Part shown: in pieces, positions 1 through 11,868 of the stretch
Layout of the letters: every line of letters starts with the position of its first letter
Position numbering within the stretch: the first letter of the stretch is position 1
Origin: Ephydatia muelleri
Lineage: Eukaryota; Porifera; Demospongiae; Spongillida; Spongillidae
Length of the DNA: 64,000 nt
Reading direction: 5' to 3'
Assembly (NCBI GenBank): GCA_013339895.1
Contig: JABACO010000001.1
Location: forward strand, 12,013,348 to 12,077,347
Notes under the pieces: model-generated
Seen by the model: only the letters and a program-made list of their open reading frames with translations
Told to the model about the DNA's origin: nothing
The model's database searches: none
Position numbers and translations under genes: made by a program

Positions 1-519
1 TTGGAACTCTCAATACCGTGCGCACGCTGCAACAGCTTTTCAGGTGCAAGCATTTGGTTGTTTGGAAGGTAAACAGCATTATCCTATATGTAATATTCGG
101 TTTTATGATGGTATGTGCATGTGACATGTCTATATTCATGCTGGTGAATAATTAGTGTACAGCAGTGGCAACTGGTTACACCAATACTATATAATGAATT
201 AGATTCATCACAACACAGATAACTAATGCTGATTATTAGAAAATACACATGAACGCATGCTACATGTAAGAAAAGGACTGCAGCTTGTCTCATGACAGTA
301 TCACCAGTGATGGAGAGTTGAACCTGGGGGGAGGGAGGGGGGTTCAGATAATGTACAAATGCACACACCAACCCTCCTGCACACAACGTGCACTCACACC
401 TCCCACTTGACTCACATAATTTTAGAACACTATCTTTCCAAACTGCACATTCCGTCAATGCACACCACCTAGAATCATCCAGCCTACCTAATATCTTATT
501 ACCCACAACTATATATAAC
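1..519. other. No recognisable gene
   Basis: Both strands have only short open frames with no recognisable motif. There is a short G-rich stretch near 327-352. I see no gene here. Confidence 0.5.
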
Positions 520-1260
520 TACAACCATCACCATCCACTACACCCTCCACCTACCCACCATCACCACTGACACCTCCACACCATAACCACCACTTACACC
601 TCCACCATCACCACTGACACCTCCATCTACCCACTACACCCTCCACCTACCATCACCACCACTTACACATCCACCATCACCATCCACCGTACCCACCAGC
701 CATCACCACTGACACCTCCACCCACCAGCCATCACCACTGACACCTCCACCCACCAGCCATCACCACTGACACCTCCACCCACCCACTACATCCTCCACC
801 ATCACCATCCACCTACCCTTCACCCATCACCATTGACACCACCCACTACATCCTCAACCATCACCACCACTGATACCTCCCCCCACCATCCACTACACAA
901 ACCCTCCACCTACCCACCATCACCATTGACACCTCCACACCATAACCACCACTTACACCTCCACCATCACTATCCACTACACCCTCCACCTACCCACCAT
1001 CACCAATGACACCTCCACCCACCCACTACACCCTCCACCCACCCACCATCACCACTGATACCTCCACCCACCCACTACACCCTCCACCCACCATCACTTA
1101 CACCTCCACTATCACCATCCATCGCACCCTCCAGCCATCACCACTGACACCTCCACCCACTACACAACCCTCCACATACACCTCCACCATCACCATCCAC
1201 ACACCCTTCACAAATCACCATTGACACCTCCACCCACTCACCATCACAACTACACCCTCC
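520..1260. repeat. CA-rich minisatellite
   Basis: About 740 bp of imperfect tandem repeats built from caccatcaccactgacacc and cacccacccactacaccctc blocks of roughly 20-40 bp. One strand is almost free of G. Open frames across it encode only His/Pro/Thr-rich low-complexity peptide and are best read as repeat artefacts, not proteins. Confidence 0.9.
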
Positions 1261-3163
1261 AAATTAAGTAACTGCTGTAATAAAGATGACACAATTATTT
1301 TAGTAAAATAATTTCCCTGTGAAACACTTATTTCAGATGGTGAAGCAATAAACTGCAACTTTGCAAGAACAGCAGTTCGAAGCATTGCGCAAAGCCTCTA
1401 TTTACATAAGGGTTGTGTCAAAACACTTCCTAAAAAATCTATGGCACAGTTACTTACACAGTACAATTATTCGTTTGAAGACACACCAGCAATGCAATTA
1501 AGTACTCCACAATCAAGAAGCTACTAGCTTTGTTTAATGAGCCTTGGAAACAACCACAACAAAAGGAACAATTTTGAATACATTTTCAAGTTCTCAATGG
1601 AACAAACTCCTACCATTGACCAACCAAAAAAGCACTACATTCAGTGAAGCAATGCCAATGTTGCCAAAATGACCATACCATTTCATTGCCATGTTTACAA
1701 CACCACTTACATGTACCACAAACATGTCTATTGAAATCTTACCTGATGATCTTACTTCCTCTGCTGCACTTGGGCAGTCTGTCCTGTCTCAGTTAGCCAC
1801 AATCGCCCAACAGCATCTTGGGAAGACAGCTGTAGAAGTCCTTACGTCCACTCCAAAAGCAAAGCTGGTAGTCAATCCTGGACGAACAGAACGACAAAAA
1901 AACATGAGAAGCATGGTAAGGAAAGTGAAAAAGTCAACACAAGTAGCAATGGATGATATGAACCTTAAGACTGTTATGGCCAACATAATTAGTTTGACAA
2001 GATGAGAACAGCAACATTGGTTGAACTAAAAGGAAAGAAAAAAAAAACGATAACAGAGATGAAGATATGCCCCCAGCTAAGCGTACTCACACAGGCAACC
2101 TGGATATGGAGGAACATAATACAGATGTACAGAACCAACTGCAACTGTATCCTACTATGTGTATACCTGCTCATTTGATTTTATGTACAAGTGATGCTTA
2201 AATCTTATCTGTAATTGTGAAATAGTCAATACATGTACTGATTTACACAGGACAAATACCACAATGAAAAACAACACTTCTGCACAATCTGCATGATTGT
2301 CTAACACTGATTCCTACTCGACACTACCCACTTTATCATAAAACTAAACTTACCTCTTTACATGCAGCGTCTATGTCAACGAGAGCGTCCGTTTCGAACA
2401 AACACAGAAGTTCACTTTTCTACATCGCAAAAACGATCGGTTGGTATTAGCGCGGGTAGCGTGTCCCCTGGATACACTTTTCTGACAATTGGCACAGTAC
2501 GGTTGCGCCGTCTTCCTTCGGTGGCTCTAAATAGAATTATCAATGTTAAAATCCACAATGACAGTGTCGCAAAAACACTCTTCTGTACAATCCGCGTAGA
2601 CAATAAGATTGTCTAACCCTTAGTCCCACTCCTAGTATAGGCACTTTGTGATAAATAGTTATCCGCTGTTATAAGCTTAAGGACGCGTGTCTGTGCATTA
2701 CACGGTAATTAGGCACATGCAGGCTTAATAACGGCAGCGGGCTACACCCAACTATGTTATACATTCATTATAGGACACATGCTTACCAGCAACATTCAGA
2801 ATCTCTACAGTACCGGTATAAACACCGCGGATTATCTCTGCAAAGCCCGAAGAGTAATCTGGATAAAGATGAAACCAGACAACTGACGGAATTTGGGTGA
2901 ACGTGGGGAGAACCGCGAGGTTACCGATCCAGTTTCCCTCCAATCGTCCACGATTGAGAGGACCGACATATAACCTTCCAAGATAAAATACAATACACGC
3001 ATGCGCAATACGTTATACTCGTTACTAAGCTACATGGCGCCGCGCGAGCGACATGTTGTTTACATGTTGTCAACATTTATTGCAGGTGTAACCACCCTGA
3101 GCAGATACACCCCCTGCTCTTCAATGTGAGGCGGAAGTTGTATTTCTTCGGCCACAGCCAAGT
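1261..3163. other. Unrecognised DNA upstream of the CARD exon
   Basis: About 1335-2005 on the + strand has protein-like composition, including a 104-residue frame at 1691-2005 with a Lys/Arg-rich stretch (RTERQKNMRSMVRKVKK). I recognise no family, and it could be a decayed transposon or a lost exon. Segments near 2270-2340 and 2565-2650 look like diverged copies of each other. Nothing else is supported. Confidence 0.35.
2940..3163 (+). promoter_or_regulatory. Possible promoter/5' leader of the CARD-like gene
   Basis: This stretch is richer in CpG than its surroundings (cacgcatgcgcaat at about 2996-3009, ggcgccgcgcgagcg at about 3036-3050). It lies directly before the ATG of the CARD-like exon. 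The GCATGCGC core resembles an NRF1-type site. This is position and composition only; no TATA box or transcript evidence is available. Confidence 0.3.
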
Positions 3164-3455
3164 ATGAACCCCGAGACACGAGCTCTTTTGCAGAAGATGG
3201 CCGACATTCATTTGTTGTTGGCCACTGTCGAGCTGAACCATTTTGCGCCACGTCTCGTCGAAAAGAAGTTACTTAGTTACCAATCAATGAACAGTATCTT
3301 GAGTACCGTCGGATATGCCAAGGCACATCAGGTCAAGCAACTCATGGAGTCGGTGGTGGCTCAAGTGACAGTTACGCCAAAGAAGTTCGAAGACTTGTGA
3401 AAATTCTGTCAGCAGACCCGGCGTTGCAGCGCTTAGCAGAGGAGCTCACGAGTAG
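3164..3455 (+). CDS. CARD/death-fold-like N-terminal exon
   Basis: From the ATG at 3164 a helical domain of about 97 residues can be read: ALLQKMADIHLLLATVEL, then LVEKKLLSYQSMN, a Lys/Gln helix, KKFEDL and KILSADPALQRLAEEL. The hydrophobic pattern fits a six-helix CARD/DED-type interaction domain, which in animals recruits apoptosis or immune adaptors. The frame is broken by a one-base deletion near 3400 (gaagacttgtgaaaat); the last two helices continue in the next frame. A GT splice donor follows at 3456 (agtag/gtgacc). I infer this is the first exon of the large gene ending at 42167, but the phase link to the proline-rich exon does not close, so an exon may be missing between them. The CARD call rests on pattern, not on a search. 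Confidence 0.5.
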
Positions 3456-5380
3456 GTGACCTTCTTATGGTTGAGGGATGCAGTATGTACCCATGCATTT
3501 ATATATGAGGAGACTTGGAGGGAAAATTCTGGGCATTCAGTGGGATGAGGTAGCTAGTTCAGGTACCAGTGCATGCATGCTCACTATAGCATGTTCGGCG
3601 CTGAGATATTGGTAATACAAGTGATATCTACTCGTGTTGCATACAACACCAACTGTTACTTATTTATTGATTTTGAGTATTCTGCTATTTCTAGCAGTAG
3701 GTTTTAGTAGTTGATTAGTAAATACAGTATAAATACAATAGCTAAGAATGCAAATATATATGATTAGACAATAGATTCATGAGAAGATCCATGCATAACT
3801 AACTTCGGTACTAGCGCCAGGGATTGCAATCCCTTCTAGTCTGTTGTGTCTCACATTTGGATCCAGGATCCAGCTGTCCTTCCAGCAATATATGCGTGTA
3901 CTGTACGCAACATCTTCTCGTTTTACCATGGTGGTTTTCTCCCGTTTATCACTGTCTCCTTTTTCTTCACAATCATTCTTGGCATTACACTATGCCTGTG
4001 TTGTCCACTTCTTTGTGTATAGCTGTAGACCATCTTACCCATGCATAAAATGTTTTAGGGGTTAGTTTGAATGCACATTATGTGCGTACATTGAGCTTAC
4101 TCATTGTATCTTGAGCAGTTGGTAGACTTTTGATGCTTTACCTGGTATGGCTATTCCAAATGTATTGTTGTAGTGTGTAAAATAGAATAAATCACAGTTA
4201 CATACAAGTGGAAAGCTATGCTCCCTTGAACTGCTAAGGTGGGCTGATCGTGACAGACATTGACAATTAATTGTATATATGTCTGATATTCACGTCATTC
4301 AGATTGCTACATGTTGCAAAATTCCTTGCCCTTGCAAGGCTATCTTATTGTCCAATCCATGCACTACCTTTAAATGTATTGTTATTGGCGATCCATACAG
4401 TGTATATTTTTGCATGAAAATTTCACACATCGTAATACTAAATACGATTGTTTGGCCTAATCACTGAACCAGAGCTGCAGGTGCAAATCTGTAGTGTATT
4501 TGACTGTAATAATAATAATAGAAATAGCAGCTGTAATGAATATGAATAATGTCGCAAGTCCCCTGGTGTACTATTATGATGTGGGAAATTTTCATGCAAC
4601 AATATTCAAATACACTAGAGCTCTGCATGTTTCTGCAACTGCATGCATGGTACTGCCGACAATGATTCGTAACGGGATTGGTTATACTTTGATTTGACTA
4701 CAAGGCATCCTTGAAAGTACAACAATATTGGCACAATGGCATACGTGTCAACCACATACTATCCCGCTTGGCGTGGCCACTTTAGTGGCCTATAGCAGTT
4801 CAAGGGTTAAGACATTGCAAACCGTGTTGTTATCAAGTGATATATGGCACTTGATATGCTTGAGATACAGAGCAACGCATACACATTCAAATGCCTGTAC
4901 ACCTTATTCATCAATCCTAGGTAGGTGGGTCCTATAGTGAGGATGGTTTGAGGGTGGGAGTAATGGGAGGGTCTGATACATGGCAAGAAATCAAGAAGAC
5001 TGACCTTCAGTAATAAGATCAACCCTTTTACCATAAATACCACGCCAGAAACCTGGTACAACTGAATCAATGTCCATTCACCTCAATCTGCAAACATGAC
5101 TACTGACCTCATTCAGATGGGAGCTGTTTTTTCCTGTCCTATTTAAAATGATAGTATACAACTTGGTTTATAAAATCAGCTAAGTACCGATTTCAATACT
5201 TGACTATTGATGTGCTGATTTGTAAATACCGTGCATGCATGCATTTTAAAAGTGTGCATGTACACTACAACTGAATACAAAATGAAGCTTGCCATCAGAA
5301 TGTACAAACTTTGAAACAATTGCATGTACACATGTGTTTGTAGCTGTTAACATAAGGGCTCCGATCTAGTGTGACTCTAG
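3456..5380. other. Probable first intron
   Basis: AT-rich DNA with short spurious frames and no recognisable exon or transposon. If the CARD exon joins the proline-rich exon, at least one small exon must be hidden here, because the phases do not match directly. Confidence 0.4.
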
Positions 5381-5650
5381 GGTTACTTGATCCATCTGTT
5401 GACAAACACTTGGCAGCAGTACTGACAGCACAGCCACCAGCTTCTCCTCCACCACCTGATGCTCATCCTCCCCCTCCTGATGCACATCCTCCCCCTCCTG
5501 ATGCACATCCTCCTCTACTATATGCTCACCTTCCTCTACCTGATGCTCATCCTACCCTACCAGATGCTCATCTTCCTCTACCTGATTTTCATCATGAGCA
5601 GAGACCCATGTTGGCTGAGCCCATTTCTTCTTCTCCATATCCAAATCCTG
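5381..5650 (+). CDS. Proline-rich heptad-repeat exon
   Basis: The frame encodes a low-complexity linker with about seven copies of a seven-residue unit of the form PPPDAHP (variants LPLPDAH, TLPDAH), followed by HHEQRPMLAEPISSSPYPNPG. It ends at a strong splice donor (aatcctg/gtaagc, GT at 5651) in phase 1. The next exon begins in the matching phase. The start is chosen at an AG acceptor at 5379-5380 and is uncertain; other AGs at 5415 and 5427 would also keep the frame. Proline-rich linkers are common between death-fold and downstream domains. No catalytic role is suggested. Confidence 0.55.
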
Positions 5651-5841
5651 GTAAGCATATGATGCAGCCGTCCCATCGATTTTGTGCATGTAGCAAGGGA
5701 ACCATCATCAGTGGGGGTTAAGGGAACCATCACCAATGTGGAGTGAGGGAAACGTCACCATGAGTGTAGAGTGAGGGATCCATCACCAGTGATGCAGAGG
5801 GAGGTATGTCATAACATACGGTAAATGATTTATTTTTACAG

Positions 5842-6551
5842 TTCTAAAGAGGTACATAAGCGAGCTGGAAGACAAGTTCCTGGAGGTGGTACAAGCAATC
5901 CGAGTGGACTGTAACTCTCTGAACATCAATGAACTTAAGATACATCTGACATGTCTCCCTGCAGTGATGAAACCGGATCACAAACCATTCCTAATGAAAA
6001 ATAAACCAGAAATTGACCGTGCTAGCAATGTCATTGAAATTGTTACGCTGCTGAATTTGTACTGGGACTGTTTCAACTATGGTATTCTGGAGCATCTGGT
6101 GGGAAAATATGGCTGCAATCAGACCAAGCAGCTAATGGAACAGTTTGTTAGAGATGTGAATGTTTTCATGGAAAATACAAAGCTAGCAGACTTCATGGGT
6201 ATTTGGAAGGGGAGGGAGGAGGCTCCTTCTGGCTTCAGCCAACTGGTTGTACGTCATGGATTGGATCCTAAGCAGACAACATTATGTCAGGTGGAGAAAT
6301 TCAGGAAAGACTTCTGTCATCACTTTTCTCTGCTTCAAGTGGTTTTAATCTTCAGGAGTGTGCACTCTGGCTCAGTGACAGTGGTGTGGCTGATCCCATC
6401 TCATGTTGCTGAGTATTTAAGTGCAGAAATAAAGAATTCTGAGATTGACTATGATGTGCGTATGCAGTACAGTGTTCTGGAGATACTGATTAATGGAGTG
6501 GCAGTGTTTGTCTGTACATCAGGGAAGGAAGAGGAAGATGAGGAAGAAAAG
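5842..6551 (+). CDS. Exon with a ~236-aa module of unnamed invertebrate type
   Basis: Acceptor tatttttacag/ at 5841 and donor gaaaag/gtaggg at 6552. The exon opens with LKRYISELEDKFLEVV, continues with a helical region including NLYWDCFNYGILEHLVGKYG and MEQFVRDVNVFMENTKLADF, and ends in a predicted beta/alpha part with SVTVVWLIPSHVAEYLS. An acidic tail (GKEEEDEEEK) closes it. Modules with this NYxLLEHxV...VRDVxxF...WLIPS pattern occur before ankyrin repeats or death domains in sponge and cnidarian predicted proteins, as far as I recall; I know no accepted name or function. It enters in phase 1, matching the proline-rich exon, and leaves in phase 0, matching the ankyrin exons. Unlike several other exons it has no internal frameshift. 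Confidence 0.7.
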
Positions 6552-7635
6552 GTAGGGACCTATTGATTTCTTACACTTGCATGAAGAAGAGTCAGATAAT
6601 CGTAACATTTGAATGGCAGGGGCAGACATACTAAGTATTAATGGGGGGGGGGGGGGGGGGGGGTTTATAGTGAGGGTGGGTCCCCCTCCCTAATGGGATC
6701 CCAGGCGCAATTTTGATGTGGTGCTTCTTCCATAAAATAAGTGTCATTACATGATGTAATCAATAATCCAATTATTTAGGTATGGCTGATATATTGAACA
6801 GTAGCTTAAAATCCTATAGTAGCAATTGACATTGACATATCTCTGACATTATGTCACGTTGCAAGTGTAGTCTGTACTGCTTATCCATGCATATCATTGA
6901 GTAACATACACTATGCACTGACGGCCCCACTGCTACTAGTAAGCCTCATCAAGCATTCCGTAGTATAATACATTCAGCCACACTGAGTCATGTACGTAAT
7001 ACCTAAAGAGCTCATATATTAATCTCATTGTATAAAGTCAGTTTTGTGAGCCACATATCGTACTTGTCTAATGACATTCCAAGGGAAAAGAATGGCTCCT
7101 AAAAACACTCAACCATAGCTTTATATAAAACCATAAATGTACTTGGTCTGAAATATTATTTGTGCTTAGGCACAGTCCGTTTTCAAGTCATCCACTACTT
7201 TACCTTTTTCTTGTCTCAAGGTACATTGGCATTATAGTTTAAGACATGCTAATAATAAACCGACATATGTACTCCATCTCATGCACACCCCATGAGTACA
7301 ATTATTGTTAGATTATTAATTAGTGTGACATTTGTTGTGCAATGTCATTAGCACTCAAACACCTGGCACACAGGTAGAAATAAAGAATCACTGCCAATAT
7401 TAGAGTATGGTTTAGTCAAATTATATAATCCTCCATGGATCCTGAACTGGAGGCATACATGTATGCGCTTTTGGGGCATTTTTCTGCCATCATTATGCAC
7501 GTCTATGTTCTTTGTTTCCACACCCCTTTCAAAATGACAGCATCTCCCCTTATATATATGGATGTGGTACACACCTTCGTGGCTGTATGCAGGCATATGT
7601 ACATTAATTACGTTAACCTAATTGTTACTCAACAG
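6552..7635. other. Intron with poly-G tract
   Basis: Contains an uninterrupted run of 21 G at 6643-6663 followed by g-rich sequence. From about 7335 it holds the first copy of an intronic repeat that recurs at about 8345. No exon is seen. Confidence 0.6.
7335..7605. repeat. Intronic direct repeat, copy 1
   Basis: Shares ordered blocks with about 8345-8630: tgtgcaatg-cattagca, gtagaaataaagaatc, ctgccaatatt, ccatggatcctgac/gaac, tcatcattatgca, gtgg/gct-ctgtatg. It lies just upstream of an ankyrin exon. It may be a local duplication of an ankyrin-exon unit whose second exon was lost, or an unnamed interspersed repeat. Confidence 0.6.
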
Positions 7636-7734
7636 ATTGGGAAGACACCACTTCATGATGCAGCTATGAGTGGAGATGCTGAAGTGGTTAATGCTCCTCT
7701 TAAGGCTCGATCCAAAGTTGATGAAAAGGATAAG
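7636..7734 (+). CDS. Single ankyrin-repeat exon
   Basis: Exactly 99 bp (33 codons), phase 0 at both ends, with acceptor actcaacag/ and donor gataag/gtaagc. The product starts IGKTPLHDAAMSGDAEVVN and ends in DEKDK, a canonical ankyrin repeat (G-TPLH-AA--G----V---L---A-----D). One repeat per phase-0 exon is the usual way ankyrin arrays expand. It joins in phase to the exon ending at 6551. Ankyrin repeats are protein-binding solenoids, so this is inferred to be part of the sensor region. Confidence 0.85.
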
Positions 7735-9220
7735 GTAAGCATGTTTTGAAAGTATGAGATTGAATTGTGCATATACTCCATGCACATTAGTAATAACATG
7801 TCTAGGACTACAATGCCAATGTAATTTAAGACAAGAAAAAGATAATAAATACATGTACCAAGTAGTGAATATGGGTTAATAATGGTACATGTACATGTTT
7901 GATGTTTCTATTCCAGCACATGGTAAGTACCCAACAATCTTCTAGTGAAGATTTCATTCCATTAACAGTAACTCCGTCCCCTAGAGGCACAACTCTGCAT
8001 ACATGTACCAAACTATTAATATATACAGATGCATGTATCTTTTCACCTGCTTATAAAATTCAGCAGGTAGTCATGCCTGAGCTGAGGTCCAGGATGGAAG
8101 GAAAGCTTTGATCTCTGTGTACAAAAACCAGAAAAATGATGGTTTTTGGTCCCTCACAAACTAGGCCTACCTCCCCCTCTTCATAGTCCAGTTCCCGACA
8201 CACAAGGTGAAAATTGACATTCGAACCTGAGTGCCTCATTTGTACCTCCCAACATTATATATACTCCAACTCGTGCATATTCATGCATATCTCATGCATG
8301 ACTCCAATAAGAGGCATTCTTTGTGCAATGCTAATGGCATTACATCTTTGTGCAATGCCATTAGCATGCTCTACACTTGGTACACAAGTAGAAATAAAGA
8401 ATCGCTGCCAATATTTGTGCATGGTTTTATCAAAGGCTATGTGCTTAGTCATCCATGGATCCTGACCAGACCACTATGCCCATGTGTGCCTTTGGGGTAT
8501 TTGTCCGTCATCATTATGCATTTCTATCTTCCATGTCCCTACCCCTGTTTCTAAATGACTGTATCTACCCTTGAGTATACATGGATGTGCTGCTCCTTCC
8601 ATGAGTTCATGGCTGTATGTAAGTACATCCCCTCCCTCCTCCCCCAAGAGTATACATACCAAACTTAATATGTATGAAAGCAAATTTAGTGAATGTATAG
8701 TGTACATTCATCAATGATGACACTTAGTGTTCTGAAAACATGCTTTTGCTGATGACTTTGGCTTGTACCTTTTGTTTCATCACCCTGTTCTAATATGGTG
8801 GCTTAGTGTACACCCACGTTTGCCATATCCCTACAAAAAATCTTGACAAGAATTTGGAACACATTCTTTCAAGTTTTGATTTTCTCGTGCTTAGTGTTGC
8901 ATTCTGCAAGGCAATTCTTACACCATTTACAATTGCACATTCCATTCTAGCACAACTGAGAAGTGAATTTATAATTGACTATACATTTCTATGGCATGCT
9001 GCATCTTCTCCTGTGTAATATATGGAGCATTCAATGAGATTTTGATCATTGTGGATTTCAGTTTATAACATAAAACTCAAATTGCTATATCTTCTGAATC
9101 GTTACTGCTATCGGTGTCATATTTTCACCACTTTGTCCTACATTACGTCTCTATGCGGAACTGTATTTGGGTGTCTTGCATTAGGTGTAGGGACCTCTTC
9201 AGGTGTCTCAGCTAAAAGTG
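7735..9220. other. Intron sequence with repeat
   Basis: Contains the second copy of the intronic repeat (about 8345-8630). The rest shows no recognisable gene. No ankyrin exon follows the second repeat copy, although one follows the first. Confidence 0.5.
8345..8630. repeat. Intronic direct repeat, copy 2
   Basis: Diverged partner of about 7335-7605, in the same orientation, with small indels throughout. Confidence 0.6.
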
Positions 9221-9223
9221 GAA

Positions 9224-11205
9224 CTAATTAGCCCATCTGAATTGCCTTGATCCTTGCCTTTTCTGAATACCATCTTGTATTGTAGCTGTTAAGAGGTAGT
9301 GCCCATCATTGTATCCTGGCCATTGTTGGCACCGGCTTTGTCTCACTAAAGAGAAACAATAGTGGTTTGTGATCCGAGACACAAAAAACTGTCTACCAAA
9401 GAGGTATTGGTGAAACCATTTAACCCCCATACTACAGCCAAACCCCCCTTTTCTATTTGGGAATAGTTTTTTTCTATAGGTGCCAAAGACCATGATGCAT
9501 AAGCTCTTGTTCTGTCTGCCTGCAATATGATAAAACCACCCTGATTCCATAATGAAAGTGAGGGCAATCTTCTATGAAGGATCAAAGTAGACCAGCAAAA
9601 CATCCGATGTGAGCTGGCCTTCTGGAATGCAGTAGCCTGATATCTGTTCTCCAACACCATGGTTGGTGTTTGGTGAGCAGCCTGTATAGTGTGTCTGCAA
9701 GACAATGCAAAATTTTTGCATAATAGTTTACTAACCCCAAAAATGATTTCAGTTGTGAGATGCATTCACTATCGCTCTGTGCTTTTCCTTAGTAAGACTG
9801 ATCCTCTCTCCTGAGATATGGTAACCAAATACTAGGCTACATAAATATGCACTTTTTTCTCTTCTATTTCATATCATACTCTGCTAATCTTAACATTATC
9901 TTTTCCAAGATCACTAAGTGTTCAGTTCAGTCTGCTACTTGTTCGCATGTACATGTGGAATACCCTGCAATATTCCCTCCACTGTTTGTTGGAAGATGGT
10001 AGGAGCCAAAGCAACTCCAAGTGGCATAGAGTTGTATCGGAAAAGGTCCTTATGAGTGGTGTTGGTAATATATGTTTTTGTTTCTTTGTCCAGTGGCAAC
10101 TGTAGATAAGCATTTGACATGTCCAGTTTTGAAAAAACCTTTCCTCCTATGCAAGGAATGCAAGCAGATCCTAGATTCTGGGGAGGGGGTATGATTCAAC
10201 ATTAGCCACTCTATTCACAGTTACTTTATATCTAACACTGGCACGTGTGGTGCCACCCATTTAGAAAATTTTACAGGTTCAATACTAGCCTTTAGTAGCC
10301 TTTCTAATTCTTCATTGATTCTTCATGTGAAATCAAATACGACTGGCTGCCGTCTGAAAAAAAACGTGGCCTTGCTGACTTGTATACGTGACTTTTCACT
10401 TCAACCCATCTCACTCCATCCAGTTCTTTTTGAGGAGATCTGCATGGTGATTAAGAAAGATAATTTCTCTATACCCCTGTTGACCCCGGCTACTCCAGTG
10501 TAAATATGTACTGTTCTATGTAGCAAGGTGTGCTTCTGTTTGGACCACCACCTTTTGTAAGTGCACTCTCTGATGATGGAGGCCACAGCCCCAGTGTCCA
10601 CCTCCATCGACAACTGTACGCCATCTGCAACTACATCTAATGTTAGTGGAGCTCTGAAACCGTCTCTAGACAGCGTGTATGTTTCCTCCTCCTCTGTCAG
10701 TGGTTGCCTGACCTGCTGTACAGTTGCTGAGCCTCTCTCCCCTGCCCTTGGTGCCAGTCACCTTGGGACTGCCGGGACAAATGACCTCGTTTGCTACAAT
10801 TATAGCATACAATAGATGTATCTAGTACACAATCCTTCCATTATGCATAACTCTATATACCACCGCATGCAGCGATAACACGTAACGTAGACCTTGCATG
10901 TACCTCCGGTGTCCTCTGTATCACGTTGACAGTCACGGTAACTGTGTGCTGAAAGTCTGTGGCATTTTTGGCAGCTTGAAATATGTGAACCGGATTCGGC
11001 CAACAACCTATAGGGTTATGCATGGATACCACACATGATGCAGTCGCGCAGCATGTCGTCGAGTGTGACCTTGGAGTCGCAATGCTCGGAGAGTGGCATG
11101 CAAGAGTCTTCTTAACTCTGCTACGGACTGAGATACTGTCTCTCCCTTTCTGCATTTCAAGTTAAAATGTATAGCGCTGCATTTGGCAACGATAATAATG
11201 GCCAC
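9224..11205 (-). mobile_element. Degraded Ty3/gypsy retrotransposon, copy 1
   Basis: Read on the minus strand from 11205 downwards, the pieces come in gypsy order. A gag fragment (HFNLKCRKGE, VAELRRL) lies near 11010-11205. A zinc-knuckle remnant lies near 10800 (CYNC...GHL). An aspartic protease remnant with MEVDTGAVAS lies near 10600. A reverse-transcriptase block (AYLQLPLDKETK, LFRYNSMPLGVALAP, IFQQTVEGILQGIP) covers about 9935-10120. RNase H remnants (ASWSLAPIEKNYSQIEK, FHQYLFGR) cover about 9300-9600. Many frameshifts and stops make it non-functional. No LTRs were found. It sits in the intron between two ankyrin exons, antisense to the host gene. The order and motifs resemble the K02A2.6-like gypsy group. 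Confidence 0.85.
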
Positions 11206-11868
11206 ACACTAACTCAAAGAAGGGTTTATTTGCAGGTTTCTCTGATGCTGAAAGATGATTGGTAAAGTAAAAGTTATTCAGGACAACAGAGAGAAGTTGC
11301 CACTTGCCGTATAAATGTATAGCTACATGTAATTATAAATTCAGTGCTCTGTTGTGCTAGAATGGAATGTGCAATTGTAACTGCGTAAATAATGGCTTTG
11401 TAGAATAGACTGCTAGGTATCAGAAAATAAAACAATCAGTGTTACAATTTCTTGCCAAGCTTTTTTATAGTGTATGACTTGAATCATTCATGTTATAAGT
11501 AAAAAGTTTGCAGTATTCATAAATGCATGTACATATACAGATGCAAGTATGTGGTACCTCCCAACATCATATCTACTCTACCTCATGCATGGGCGTAGAG
11601 TACGGGGAGGCTGAGGGCTCAGGCCTCCTCCGGCTAATTGTTGAGGAGGCTCAGCCCCCCCCCCACCCCCCCACCCCGGCGTACTTATTCATTTTATAAA
11701 GCTATTAATATGCGCTATGATTTAATTGTGTTAGACCTGCGTTCTAATTTGCAAATCGTGCATGTGCACGACGATGAAGCAAAATGATTACAATTTTGTG
11801 CAAAATAAGATTTGTCAGCAACCAATATCGACAGCAGCTGAGCCTAGTAAGCAGAATGAAGTAGTATC
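11206..11868. other. Intronic DNA, no gene
   Basis: AT-rich sequence with a C-rich patch at about 11655-11690 and a short inverted motif (ggaggctgagggctcaggcc and its partner ggaggctcagcc) at about 11606-11658. I see no coding feature. Confidence 0.4.

Noticed and set aside
388..1224. Pro/His/Thr-rich frames as small proteins
   Set aside because: They are translations of the CA-rich minisatellite; other frames of the repeat are equally open.
3399..3415. A tiny intron to explain the CARD-exon frame change
   Set aside because: The gt...ag interval would be about 16 bases, too short to splice. A one-base indel is simpler.
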